Source of the DNA: Pseudozobellia sp. WGM2
GTDB taxonomy: Bacteria; Bacteroidota; Bacteroidia; Flavobacteriales; Flavobacteriaceae
Assembly: GCF_017810075.1 (NCBI RefSeq)
Contig: NZ_JADNYK010000002.1
Location: forward strand, 620,001-684,000
Direction of reading: 5' to 3'
Length of the DNA stretch: 64,000 bases
The notes beneath the pieces are model-generated. The model made no database searches, was not told the DNA's origin, and worked only from the letters and a program-made list of their open reading frames with translations. Below are positions 40,225-48,304 of this stretch, in pieces. Both the position numbers and the translations under genes were made by a program. The stretch's first letter is position 1. Every line of letters starts with the position of its first letter.

Positions 40225-41772
40225 TTAATAAATGGTTTTGCCGTCTTTGTCTTTAAAACGGTATTCGAGATACGTATAGGCATCTCTAGGCTGTATTTTA
40301 ATCCACTTTTTATGCTCTAAAAACCACTTAGAACGTATGGATGGAAAACCTTTGGTGATATAGGCCGAAATAAACGGGTGTATATTCAACGTAATACCGT
40401 TATCTTTTTTGGGCCCTTTCAATAATTTTTCAAGATCTGAATTGATCTTGTCTATCAAAACGATAGGAGCTTCAATCTCCTTACCATTACCATTAGGGTT
40501 CTCCTCGGTTGTTTTGATATTCATCTCGGGTCTTACCCGTTGTCTTGTAATTTGTATAAGTCCGAACTTACTCGGCGGAAGTATCTTGTGCTTAGCACGA
40601 TCGTCTTTCATTTCATCTCTAAGATGATCAAAAAGCTTTCTGCGGTTAGGAGCTTTTACCATGTCGATAAAATCGACTACGATTATACCGCCCATATCGC
40701 GAAGACGTAATTGTCGTGCAATTTCAGAGGCCGCTAGAATATTTACTTCTAATGCGGTGTCTTCTTGATTTTTCGCCTTGTTCGAGCGATTACCACTATT
40801 CACATCGATAACGTGAAGTGCTTCGGTATGCTCAATTATAAGATACGCACCTTTGCTCATGCTGGCTGTGCGACCAAATGAAGTTTTTATTTGGCGCTCG
40901 ATACCATACTTTTCAAAAATAGGTACGTTAGACTTATACTGCTTAACAATCGATTCTTTACCAGGCGCAATCTCTTGCACGTAGTCTTGAATTTGTTCGT
41001 ACAGCGTGTCATCATCTACATGAATACCCGTAAAAGTATCATTAAAGATGTCCCGAAGTATAGAAGATGCCCTATTGAGCTCGACCAATACTTTAGACGG
41101 GGTTGGCGCTTTGTACAATTTTTTACACATTGCTGACCATTTGGCCAACAGGTTTTCTAGATCTTTGTCAAGTTCCGCTACTTTTTTACCTTCTGCAACC
41201 GTTCTTATTATGACACCGAATCCTTTAGGTTTTATACTTTTTACTAACCTTTTCAGTCTTTCTTTTTCTTCGTTGCTTCCTATCTTCTGAGATACCGAAA
41301 CACGGTCTGAAAAGGGTACCATAACCAAATAGCGTCCCGCAATGGAAAGTTCGGAGCTTATTCTTGGTCCTTTGGTAGAAATTGGTTCTTTTACGATTTG
41401 AACCAATATAGATTGGTTGGCTTTGATAACATCTGTTATCACACCATTTTTGTCAATGTCTTTCTCGAACTTAAAATTGCTGAGAGAGTAATCTTTTAGT
41501 TTGCCTGTACTCACTTGTTTTATGAACTTGAGTAAAGAGGATAATTGTGGCCCTAGGTCGTGGTAATGTAGAAAAGCATCCTTTTCATACCCAACGTTTA
41601 CAAATGCGGCGTTCAAGCCGGTAACGGGCTTCCGTACTTTGGCCAAAAATATATCGCCAACGGAAAAATTATTGTTGTCTTCCTCTTTATGCAATTCAGT
41701 GAGCTTACCATCTTTAAGCAGGGCAAAATCAACGGCATCGGAACTAGATCTTACGATTAATTCTCTATTCAC
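40225..41772 (-). CDS. rng: Ribonuclease G/E family endoribonuclease
   Basis: A 515-aa endoribonuclease for rRNA maturation and mRNA decay. The N-terminal S1 RNA-binding domain (FSVGDIFLAKVRKPVTGLNA, VNVGYEKDAFLHYHDL) is followed by the catalytic region with LIIEHTEALHVIDVNSG and DMGGIIVVDFIDM, which carry the metal-binding Asp residues. Family signature KFGLIQITRQRVRPE is present. It lacks the long C-terminal degradosome scaffold of RNase E, so RNase G is the better name. It lies downstream of the HU and mS38-like genes behind a terminator. Confidence 0.95.
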   Translation of the reverse strand: MNRELIVRSSSDAVDFALLKDGKLTELHKEEDNNNFSVGDIFLAKVRKPVTGLNAAFVNVGYEKDAFLHYHDLGPQLSSLLKFIKQVSTGKLKDYSLSNFKFEKDIDKNGVITDVIKANQSILVQIVKEPISTKGPRISSELSIAGRYLVMVPFSDRVSVSQKIGSNEEKERLKRLVKSIKPKGFGVIIRTVAEGKKVAELDKDLENLLAKWSAMCKKLYKAPTPSKVLVELNRASSILRDIFNDTFTGIHVDDDTLYEQIQDYVQEIAPGKESIVKQYKSNVPIFEKYGIERQIKTSFGRTASMSKGAYLIIEHTEALHVIDVNSGNRSNKAKNQEDTALEVNILAASEIARQLRLRDMGGIIVVDFIDMVKAPNRRKLFDHLRDEMKDDRAKHKILPPSKFGLIQITRQRVRPEMNIKTTEENPNGNGKEIEAPIVLIDKINSDLEKLLKGPKKDNGITLNIHPFISAYITKGFPSIRSKWFLEHKKWIKIQPRDAYTYLEYRFKDKDGKTIY

Positions 41773-41932
41773 CTGAATGTATTTGTATTGATCCTTGTTA
41801 ACGGTGATATACCGTCGAAAAGGAAAAATCGATTAAACAATGATTGAAACGGATTTGTAGTAAAATCCGCCGAAATTTCTTTTGAATTTCTATGTCAATG
41901 AACGTAATGAAGAAAAAATAAGGGTCTAGCAT

Positions 41933-41961
41933 AAAAAGGGCTGAAATAATCAGCCCTTTTT
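41933..41961 (-). terminator. Terminator after the mS38-like gene
   Basis: Perfect 12-bp stem AAAAAGGGCTGA / TCAGCCCTTTTT with a 5-base loop, 16 bp beyond the stop at 41978. A/T runs on both sides. Confidence 0.9.
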
Positions 41962-41977
41962 CGTAGTTCCTTACGGT

Positions 41978-42067
41978 CTATTTTTTCTTGTGACGGTTGG
42001 CTCTTCTACGCTTCTTGCGCTTGTGTGTAGCCACCTTATGTCTTTTTCTTTTTTTACCACTCGGCAT
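41978..42067 (-). CDS. 29-aa AURKAIP1/COX24 (mS38)-like basic ribosomal protein
   Basis: A very short gene: ATG at 42065-42067, TAG at 41978-41980. The product MPSGKKRKRHKVATHKRKKR, then RRANRHKKK, is nearly all Lys, Arg and His. It matches what I remember as the AURKAIP1/COX24 domain (DUF1713), found in mitochondrial mS38, in similar small basic proteins of bacterial small ribosomal subunits, and in short Bacteroidota proteins beginning MPSGKKRKRHK. It lies 25 bp downstream of HU and is closed by a strong terminator. Basic composition alone could mislead, but the conserved opening makes chance unlikely. Confidence 0.82.
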   Translation of the reverse strand: MPSGKKRKRHKVATHKRKKRRRANRHKKK

Positions 42068-42092
42068 AAATTCCTAATTTATATGATTAATA

Positions 42093-42383
42093 TTATTTAA
42101 CCTGAACGTTACTTTTAACACCCTCTACAAAAACCTTGGCCGGTTTAAACGCCGGAATATTGTGAGCTGGTATTTTGATTGTTGTATTCTTGCTGATGTT
42201 TCTTCCGGTCTTTTCAGCTCTAGTCTTGATAATAAAGCTTCCGAAGCCACGTAAGTAAACATTGTCACCGCCTTCAAGAGATGATTTCACCTCTTCCATA
42301 AAACTTTCTACAGTCGCCTGAACATCTCCTTTTTCAATTCCCAGTTTGTCTGAGATTTTTGATACAATTTCTGCTTTCGTCAT
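42093..42383 (-). CDS. HU-type DNA-binding protein
   Basis: A 96-aa nucleoid protein binding DNA as a dimer. The start is at MTKAEIVSKISDKLG (42383); the frame is open further upstream but those codons contain the promoter and have no family match. The beta-arm signature GSFIIKTRAEKTGRNISKNT ends with IKIPAHNIPAFKPAK, as in HU and IHF. It is divergent from mutY and followed by the mS38-like gene. Confidence 0.95.
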   Translation of the reverse strand: MTKAEIVSKISDKLGIEKGDVQATVESFMEEVKSSLEGGDNVYLRGFGSFIIKTRAEKTGRNISKNTTIKIPAHNIPAFKPAKVFVEGVKSNVQVK

Positions 42384-42421
42384 TTGTCGTGTTAAATTTT
42401 CAGTATAATTTTTTTGGGATG

Positions 42422-42429
42422 CAAATATA
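42422..42429 (-). promoter_or_regulatory. -7 element for HU
   Basis: TATATTTG on the minus strand, 38 bases before the HU start. No good -33 box was found. Confidence 0.5.
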
Positions 42430-42512
42430 TAAATTAAATTCATTCTTTTTCTGCTAACGAACTAATTTTAAGTAGTTCACCATTACTTTTCATAATTAAC
42501 ATATTAGTGCAT

Positions 42513-42542
42513 TTTGCTATGATGGGTAAACCTTTATTTTTG
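42513..42542 (+). promoter_or_regulatory. mutY promoter
   Basis: TTTG at 42513-42516, 18 bp, then TATTTTTG at 42535-42542; full consensus. The ATG is 17 bases downstream. Confidence 0.75.
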
Positions 42543-42559
42543 GCACCTTATTGTAATCG

Positions 42560-43606
42560 ATGGCATTTTCAAAACAAATACTTAGCTGGTACCGTATAAA
42601 TAAGCGTGACCTGCCTTGGCGTAGTACCAGAGACCCTTATAAAATATGGCTTTCTGAGATTATGTTGCAGCAAACACGTGTTGCTCAGGGCATGCCCTAC
42701 TACCAAAAATTCGTCGAAAACTTTCCTACTGTCGAAGACTTGGCCGGTGCTTCAGAAGAAAAGGTTTTAAAGCTTTGGCAAGGTCTTGGCTATTATTCAA
42801 GGGCCAGGAACCTTCATTTTACCGCCAAAATGGTAACCGAAGAGTTAGGTGGTAAATTTCCAGATACCTATAAAGAATTGTTGAAATTAAAGGGAGTCGG
42901 TGATTATACGGCAAGTGCCATTGCTTCCATTTGCTTCGATAGGCCTGAGCCTGTAGTAGATGGTAATGTCTATCGCGTATTGGCGCGGTTTTTCGGTGTC
43001 GAACTTCCTATTAATAGTACAGAAGGTATCAAGTACTTCAAGCAACTGGCACATGAGGTGATGGATGTTAAGAATATTAGAGATTACAATCAAGGAATCA
43101 TGGAGTTCGGAGCGATCCAATGTTCGCCCAAAAATCCGAATTGTAATGAATGTCCATTAAATTCGGGTTGTGCCGCACTGCAAAACGATAAAGTAAGTTC
43201 GCTGCCCATCAAGTTGAGCAAGACAAAGGTCAAAACACTTTTCTTTAATTATATAGTTACTATTTCACCAACGAACAAAACAGTATTGAGGCAACGTAAA
43301 GGCAAGGGTATTTGGCAAAATCTTTGGGAGTTTCCGTTGCTCGAAACCGAAAAAGAAGCGGACAAAGAAGTTATTAATACAAGAATAAGCGAAATTCTAT
43401 CTGTAGAAAATGGAGTAAAAATTCATCAATATAATGCCGTTCCGATAGTGCATAAGCTCTCGCACCGTCATTTATACACCACTTTTTGGATCGCCGAGCT
43501 GAAAAATGACATCAACAAGGGTTTTTCATTTCAAGAAGCAGAGAAATTTCCGGTTCCGGTTTTAATTGCGGAGTTCTTGAAAACATTTAAAAATTCGTAC
43601 TTTTGA
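42560..43606 (+). CDS. mutY: A/G-specific adenine DNA glycosylase
   Basis: Removes adenine mispaired with 8-oxoguanine. The 348 aa contain SEIMLQQTRVAQGMPYY (catalytic Glu in the EIMLQQT helix), the helix-hairpin-helix LKLKGVGDYTASAIASIC with the catalytic Asp in EPVVDGNVYRVLAR, and four iron-sulfur Cys (CSPKNPNCNECPLNSGC). The C-terminal NUDIX-like domain recognises oxoG. It is followed 20 bp later by ssb and gldE-gldD, a gene order I know from gliding Flavobacteriia. Confidence 0.96.
   Translation: MAFSKQILSWYRINKRDLPWRSTRDPYKIWLSEIMLQQTRVAQGMPYYQKFVENFPTVEDLAGASEEKVLKLWQGLGYYSRARNLHFTAKMVTEELGGKFPDTYKELLKLKGVGDYTASAIASICFDRPEPVVDGNVYRVLARFFGVELPINSTEGIKYFKQLAHEVMDVKNIRDYNQGIMEFGAIQCSPKNPNCNECPLNSGCAALQNDKVSSLPIKLSKTKVKTLFFNYIVTISPTNKTVLRQRKGKGIWQNLWEFPLLETEKEADKEVINTRISEILSVENGVKIHQYNAVPIVHKLSHRHLYTTFWIAELKNDINKGFSFQEAEKFPVPVLIAEFLKTFKNSYF
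43577..43605 (+). promoter_or_regulatory. ssb promoter inside the end of mutY
   Basis: TTG at 43577-43579, 18 bp, TACTTTTG at 43598-43605; matches the consensus and overlaps the last mutY codons. The ssb ATG is 21 bases downstream. Confidence 0.7.
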
Positions 43607-43626
43607 CCATTAAATGAGACGAGATT

Positions 43627-44088
43627 ATGAGTGGTACGTTGAATAAGGTTATGTTGATCGGGCATTTGGGCGATGAGGTTAAAATGCACTATTTTGAAGG
43701 AGGAGGTTGTATCGGCAGATTTCCGATAGCGACGAATGAAACCTATACCAATAAGCAAACGGGAGAACGAGTCACCAATACCGATTGGCATAATGTCGTG
43801 GTTCGTAACAAGGGTGCCGAAATTTGCGAAAAGTATTTGAGCAAAGGAGATAAGGTATATGTAGAAGGGCGTTTGAAAAATAGGCAGTGGCAAGGTGAAG
43901 ATGGCAATACCCGCTATACCACAGAGGTACATGTGCAAGATTTTACGTTCTTGACGACGAAAAAGGAAAGTATGGCAAATAGCCAAGCTAGTTCATCGCA
44001 GCCTTCGAACCAGCCCAAGGCTCAGCCGGCCCAGTCAAATCAGCCACAGTCGGTGAATGAGGCCGAAGATGATGACTTGCCGTTTTAA
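43627..44088 (+). CDS. ssb: Single-stranded DNA-binding protein
   Basis: A 153-aa SSB. The OB fold begins GTLNKVMLIGHLGDEVKM and includes WHNVVVRNKGAEICEKYL and YVEGRLKNRQWQ. A Gln/Ser/Pro-rich linker (residues about 115-142) leads to the acidic tip EDDDLPF that recruits repair proteins. It is a full-length, chromosomal-type SSB between mutY and gldE. It has its own promoter in addition to any readthrough from mutY. Confidence 0.97.
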   Translation: MSGTLNKVMLIGHLGDEVKMHYFEGGGCIGRFPIATNETYTNKQTGERVTNTDWHNVVVRNKGAEICEKYLSKGDKVYVEGRLKNRQWQGEDGNTRYTTEVHVQDFTFLTTKKESMANSQASSSQPSNQPKAQPAQSNQPQSVNEAEDDDLPF

Positions 44089-44218
44089 AAATGGACAGAA
44101 GATAGTTTTTCGCTTGGTAAACTATTAAAAATTTTGATTCCCCTATTGATTCTAAATAATCTAGTAGAACTATATAATTATTAATATTAAACCTCGTTTT
44201 AACATTAAAATTTAACGA

Positions 44219-45532
44219 TTGGACCCTGACCCTTTTAGTGTTCTACCCTTTCTAATTGCCTACGGAGGCGAATTTGCCTTCAAAGTCGCCATACTGGTCT
44301 TGATGCTTATTTGTTCTGCACTAATTTCTGGGGCAGAGGTAGCCTTTTTTGGTCTGTCTGCAACAGAGGTGAAGGATGTAGCGGAGAAGAAATCGCCCCA
44401 AGGTAATATTATCGTTAAGTTGCTCGAACGGCCCAAAAAGCTCTTGGCGACCATTCTTATCGCCAACAATGCTATAAATATAGGTGTGGTTTTGCTTTTC
44501 AGTAGTGTGGGCGATAGCTTATTCGCTAACGTTGAACTAGAATGGGCCCGATTTGTACTTGAAGTGGTCGTAGCTACTTTTCTTATTTTGATGTTCGGCG
44601 AGATTCTACCGAAAGTTTATGCGAATAGAAATCGCATAGCTTTTGCACATTTAATGGCTTTTCCTTTAAAGTTGCTAGATGTCCTTTTTTCACCGCTCAG
44701 TTTACCCATGCGTTCGGGTACTCTGTTTCTTTATAACAAATTGGGCAAACAGAGGTCTAATTTAAGTATCGATCACCTCTCGCAAGCATTGGAACTTACC
44801 GATGAAGGCGATACAACTAAAGAAGAACAGAAGATTCTTGAAGGCATAGTTTCTTTCGGAAATACGGACACCAAGCAGGTAATGCGCCCCAGAATTGACA
44901 TTTTTGCGCTAAGTGAAGACATGAAATTTCCTGAAGTGATGACGGAAATCAAAAAGAATGGTTACTCGCGTATACCGGTCTTTTCTGAGAATATGGACAA
45001 TGTGCTTGGGGTGTTGTACGTCAAAGATCTTTTACCTTATATCGACCGTAAAACATTCAATTGGATGAGCTTGATCAGAGAACCGTATTTTGTTCCTGAG
45101 AACAAGAAACTCGATGATCTTTTGCTCGAGTTTCAAGAAAAGAAAAACCATTTGGCGGTTGTTGTCGATGAGTACGGGGGTACTTCAGGCATTGTTACCT
45201 TAGAAGATATAATCGAAGAGATCGTTGGTGATATTACCGATGAGTTCGATGATGAAGATTTGATTTTCTCGAAATTGGATGACTATAATTTTGTGTTCGA
45301 TGGAAAGACCGCCCTTAGAGATTTCTATCGGGTCACCAAAATCGAAGATGATGAAGTGTTTGAAGAGCAAAAAGGTGAGGCGGAAACTATTGCTGGGTTT
45401 GTTTTAGAAATAGCCGGAAGTTTTCCTAAACGGGGAGAAAAGAATGTTTTTAACGACTATACCTTTGTTGTAGAAAGTATGGATAAGAAGCGATTGAAGC
45501 AGATAAAGGTTACATTGCCCCAACCGGAATAG
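44219..45532 (+). CDS. gldE: Gliding motility-associated protein GldE (CorC/HlyC-type)
   Basis: A 437-aa inner-membrane protein with a TTG start. An N-terminal CNNM/DUF21 domain of about four membrane segments (residues 15-150) is followed by tandem CBS domains (about 205-330; VMRPRIDIFALSE, VVDEYGGTSGIVTLEDIIEE) and a CorC/HlyC domain (about 345-430). In Flavobacterium johnsoniae gldE lies with gldD and supports gliding and T9SS function; its transport activity is unclear. The order ssb-gldE-gldD fits that assignment over a generic magnesium efflux protein. Confidence 0.92.
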   Translation: MDPDPFSVLPFLIAYGGEFAFKVAILVLMLICSALISGAEVAFFGLSATEVKDVAEKKSPQGNIIVKLLERPKKLLATILIANNAINIGVVLLFSSVGDSLFANVELEWARFVLEVVVATFLILMFGEILPKVYANRNRIAFAHLMAFPLKLLDVLFSPLSLPMRSGTLFLYNKLGKQRSNLSIDHLSQALELTDEGDTTKEEQKILEGIVSFGNTDTKQVMRPRIDIFALSEDMKFPEVMTEIKKNGYSRIPVFSENMDNVLGVLYVKDLLPYIDRKTFNWMSLIREPYFVPENKKLDDLLLEFQEKKNHLAVVVDEYGGTSGIVTLEDIIEEIVGDITDEFDDEDLIFSKLDDYNFVFDGKTALRDFYRVTKIEDDEVFEEQKGEAETIAGFVLEIAGSFPKRGEKNVFNDYTFVVESMDKKRLKQIKVTLPQPE

Positions 45533-45563
45533 TTGCTGGTAAATAGTTTAATTTTATGGTATA

Positions 45564-46142
45564 ATGAACAGTTTGCAAAATATTCTCTCATTTTTCCTTA
45601 AGTGTGTTTTTGCGTTTTGGGTAGTAACGATGGTTTCTTGTAAAGAAGATGTGCTGCCAAAGCCAAAGGCTCAGTTACGTTTGGAGTATGAACAACCAAC
45701 AAAGGCGCAGTTAGAATTGAATGAATTCAAATTTCAATACAACGATTTGGCCCAAATTAAAGATGAGACCGCTAATTCAATGACTTTAGAGTACCCTGAA
45801 ATGAAAGGTGAAATTTTCATCAACTACAAAAAAATCGACGGTAACCTTGAACAATTGTTGTCTGATGCCCAAAAATTCAGTTATGAACATTCGGTAAAAG
45901 CAGATGGTATATTAGAGCAGCCGTTCATTAACGAAGAAGACAAGGTTTTTGGAATGTTTTATGAGGTTAGTGGTAATGCCGCATCTCAGGCGCAGTTTTA
46001 TGTGACCGATAGTACTCGCAATTTTGTAACCGGTTCGCTTTACTTTTTTACCAAGCCCAATTACGATTCGATATATCCTGCGGCAGCTTACTTGAGAAAT
46101 GACATTCGCGGTATTATGGAAAGTTTAAAATGGAAAGAATAG
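45564..46142 (+). CDS. gldD: Gliding motility lipoprotein GldD
   Basis: A 192-aa lipoprotein; the lipobox is VTMVSC with lipidated Cys26. The mature part begins with the Pro/Lys-rich KEDVLPKPKAQLRLEYEQP typical of GldD and contains FQYNDLAQI and YPEMKGEIFINYK. GldD is required for gliding and is linked to T9SS function in Flavobacterium. It starts 31 bp after gldE, so both are probably one transcript. Confidence 0.93.
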   Translation: MNSLQNILSFFLKCVFAFWVVTMVSCKEDVLPKPKAQLRLEYEQPTKAQLELNEFKFQYNDLAQIKDETANSMTLEYPEMKGEIFINYKKIDGNLEQLLSDAQKFSYEHSVKADGILEQPFINEEDKVFGMFYEVSGNAASQAQFYVTDSTRNFVTGSLYFFTKPNYDSIYPAAAYLRNDIRGIMESLKWKE

Positions 46143-46148
46143 GTGGTC

Positions 46149-46580
46149 TTAATTGGCTAGAATCTTTTCTGCTTGATCGATACTTAGCTCAATTTCCTCT
46201 CTCAACACCGCTATTTTTTTCTCTTCTTCAAGTAACCACTTCTGTTTTTGTTCAGTGAGCTTCTTACCTTTCATCATTTCATCAACTTCAAAACGCTTGC
46301 CGAAACCACTCATCCAACTCATCATTGATTGGTTTGCCAACTTAAGGTCTTTAATGGCCTTCTCATATTTATCTTTTTTATAAGAAGCATTGGCTCTGGT
46401 CTGAAGTTTATTAATCAATTTCGAAAGTTTGGGCATCTCATCCATAACCTCGTCATGTGATGCCATCACCTCTTCCATTTTAGTCGGTTTTGTTTCAGAC
46501 TCTTGACCACAACTTGTCGAGATATTTAACAATAGTAAGAGAGTAAAAAGTGCGGGCAACCTATTATTTATAAAGGCCAT
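46149..46580 (-). CDS. Small helical lipoprotein (paralogue 1)
   Basis: A 143-aa lipoprotein: signal peptide with lipobox STSC (Cys about residue 24). The mature part is highly charged and helical (MEEVMASHDEVMDEMPKLSK, ADQAEKI-type end) and probably a coiled coil. It is clearly paralogous to the next gene (shared 'HDEVM-MPKLS' opening, SMMxWMxxFGxRF and LxEQKQxWLxEEE motifs). A -7 element TACTTTTG lies at 46598-46605. It converges on gldD with 6 bp between stops. Function unknown. Confidence 0.8.
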   Translation of the reverse strand: MAFINNRLPALFTLLLLLNISTSCGQESETKPTKMEEVMASHDEVMDEMPKLSKLINKLQTRANASYKKDKYEKAIKDLKLANQSMMSWMSGFGKRFEVDEMMKGKKLTEQKQKWLLEEEKKIAVLREEIELSIDQAEKILAN

Positions 46581-46675
46581 AGTAATTCATTTGTACTCAA
46601 AAGTAGATAACCTATAGGCGCTACAGATGTATTATTTTTTCAAAGTAAGGTATTAATCGATTTTACGCATGAATT

Positions 46676-47095
46676 TTACTCATTATCACGACCCAAAAGT
46701 GAGTTTGCGTTATCGATGCTGTTGTTGATGTGCTCTTTAAGTTCTTTTACTTTTTCTTCTTCTTCATCAAGCCATTGCTGTTTTTGCTCACTAAGTTCTT
46801 TACCGTTCAAAATTTCGTCAGGGTCAAATCTGTTCCCGAAATTTTGCATCCAATCCATCATAGATTTATGGGCAACCTGAAGGTCTTTTCTAGCTTGCTT
46901 ATATTTCTTGCCTATTTCAGTACTGTCGTTCTCTTTAGAATTCAATTCGCCTACTAAATCACCTAACTTGCTCATCTTTGGCATAACTTCGTCATGTATG
47001 GCCATTACCTCTTTCATTTGCGAGGTTTCTTTCTGCTCTTTGCAGGCGCTTATAAATAGAAAAGGAAGGGTAAGCAGCACTATTAACTTTCTCAT
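46676..47095 (-). CDS. Small helical lipoprotein (paralogue 2)
   Basis: A 139-aa lipoprotein with lipobox FISAC. The mature part matches paralogue 1: MAIHDEVMPKMSKLGDLVGE, then SMMDWMQNFGNRFDPDEI and LSEQKQQWLDEEEEK. Tandem duplication is evident. A -7 element TATATTTG lies at 47113-47120. I recall similar genes in marine Flavobacteriia carrying only a vague 'viral A-type inclusion protein' label, which reflects coiled-coil content rather than function. Confidence 0.8.
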   Translation of the reverse strand: MRKLIVLLTLPFLFISACKEQKETSQMKEVMAIHDEVMPKMSKLGDLVGELNSKENDSTEIGKKYKQARKDLQVAHKSMMDWMQNFGNRFDPDEILNGKELSEQKQQWLDEEEEKVKELKEHINNSIDNANSLLGRDNE

Positions 47096-47372
47096 AAACT
47101 ATAGCTTTATTACAAATATAAGCCATTACCATTAGCACATAAACAGTTCACAATCGTAAATGACCTATATTTTTTCGGAAATCTAAGTATAGTGATTTTC
47201 TTTTTAAAATAGAATCGGCGTTACGGTATGTATTTCTGAATTTTAGACCAATTCTTCGATTTTTATTTGTGAACTAACTAACCTTATAGATTTTATCAAA
47301 GTTGAGATACTACTATTTTCATAGTCTTGATTCATAAAGGTATAGTGCTCATTTTAAAAATTAGTTTGAAAT

Positions 47373-48266
47373 TTGCCTAAAACCGACCCATTGAAAGACA
47401 ATACCCGAAAATGGCTATATCTTATATTACTTTCATTGGTTTGGGGCTCTTCTTTTATACTGATTAAAAAATCACTTTTGGGCCTTACGGCTCTTCAGCT
47501 AGGGGGTTTACGAATTGTTTTTGCTTCCCTTTTCTTATTTATTTTTGGATATAAAAGTTTGAGCACAATCACTCAAAGCGATTGGAAATGGATGGCCATA
47601 GCCGGCTTGTTAAGTTCTTTTTTGCCACCTTTATTATTTGCGCTGGCGCAAACTGAAATTGATAGTGGTACCACCTCTATCTTTAATTCGGTAGTGCCTT
47701 TGTTCACCACGATAGTCGGTATGGTTTTGTTCGGTGTTTTAGTCACCAAGCGGCAAATTTTAGGTGTTTTTATAGGCTTGTTCGGTACTGTCGCACTTGT
47801 ATTGGCCGGGGTAGAGTTTGATCCCGACCAGAACTATTGGTATTCAATATTTATATTGCTTTCTGCATTAGGTTATGCGTTGAATATCAATATAATTAAA
47901 AAGCACTTGACTCACTTAAGTCCGTTGGCGGTAACTACAGGAAGTTTTGCAGTTGCTTTTGTGCCCGCCTTGTTGCTGGTCTTGTATTCCGATTTTTTTA
48001 ATGAGGTAGTCGAGAACAAAGAAATGCATCGAGCCCTTTGGTATCTGCTTGCCTTGGCATTATTCGGTACTTCGATAGCCAACATATTCTTCAACCGCTT
48101 AATTCAGTTATCTAGTCCGGTTTTTGCTGCTTCCGTGACCTACACCATACCCCTGGTTGCCATAATGTGGGCAGTACTAGATGGAGAAACGGTGAACGTA
48201 TACCAACTCGTGGGAGGTGGTATTATACTTTTCGGAGTGTGGTTAGTGAACAAACGTAAACGTTAA
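47373..48266 (+). CDS. EamA-type (DMT superfamily) transporter
   Basis: A 297-aa inner-membrane protein with ten predicted membrane segments in two EamA repeats; the first repeat opens LVWGSSFILIKKSLLGLTAL and the second GYALNINIIKKHLTHLSPL. Such carriers export metabolites or amino acids; the substrate cannot be told. The start is TTG at 47373. The 277-bp gap upstream holds the second lipoprotein's promoter and nothing else I can recognise. It converges on the M16 peptidase genes. Confidence 0.9.
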   Translation: MPKTDPLKDNTRKWLYLILLSLVWGSSFILIKKSLLGLTALQLGGLRIVFASLFLFIFGYKSLSTITQSDWKWMAIAGLLSSFLPPLLFALAQTEIDSGTTSIFNSVVPLFTTIVGMVLFGVLVTKRQILGVFIGLFGTVALVLAGVEFDPDQNYWYSIFILLSALGYALNINIIKKHLTHLSPLAVTTGSFAVAFVPALLLVLYSDFFNEVVENKEMHRALWYLLALALFGTSIANIFFNRLIQLSSPVFAASVTYTIPLVAIMWAVLDGETVNVYQLVGGGIILFGVWLVNKRKR

Positions 48267-48304
48267 TATACTTTCCTAAAATAGCTATTGGCTCGGTACT
48301 TTGT

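Noticed and set aside
42384-42443. Upstream extension of HU by 20 codons
   Set aside because: The family start is MTKAEIV, and the extension contains the -7 element.
43531-43986. 151-codon frame on the minus strand across mutY and ssb
   Set aside because: It is antisense to two well-supported genes, has no family features, and no promoter or start context.
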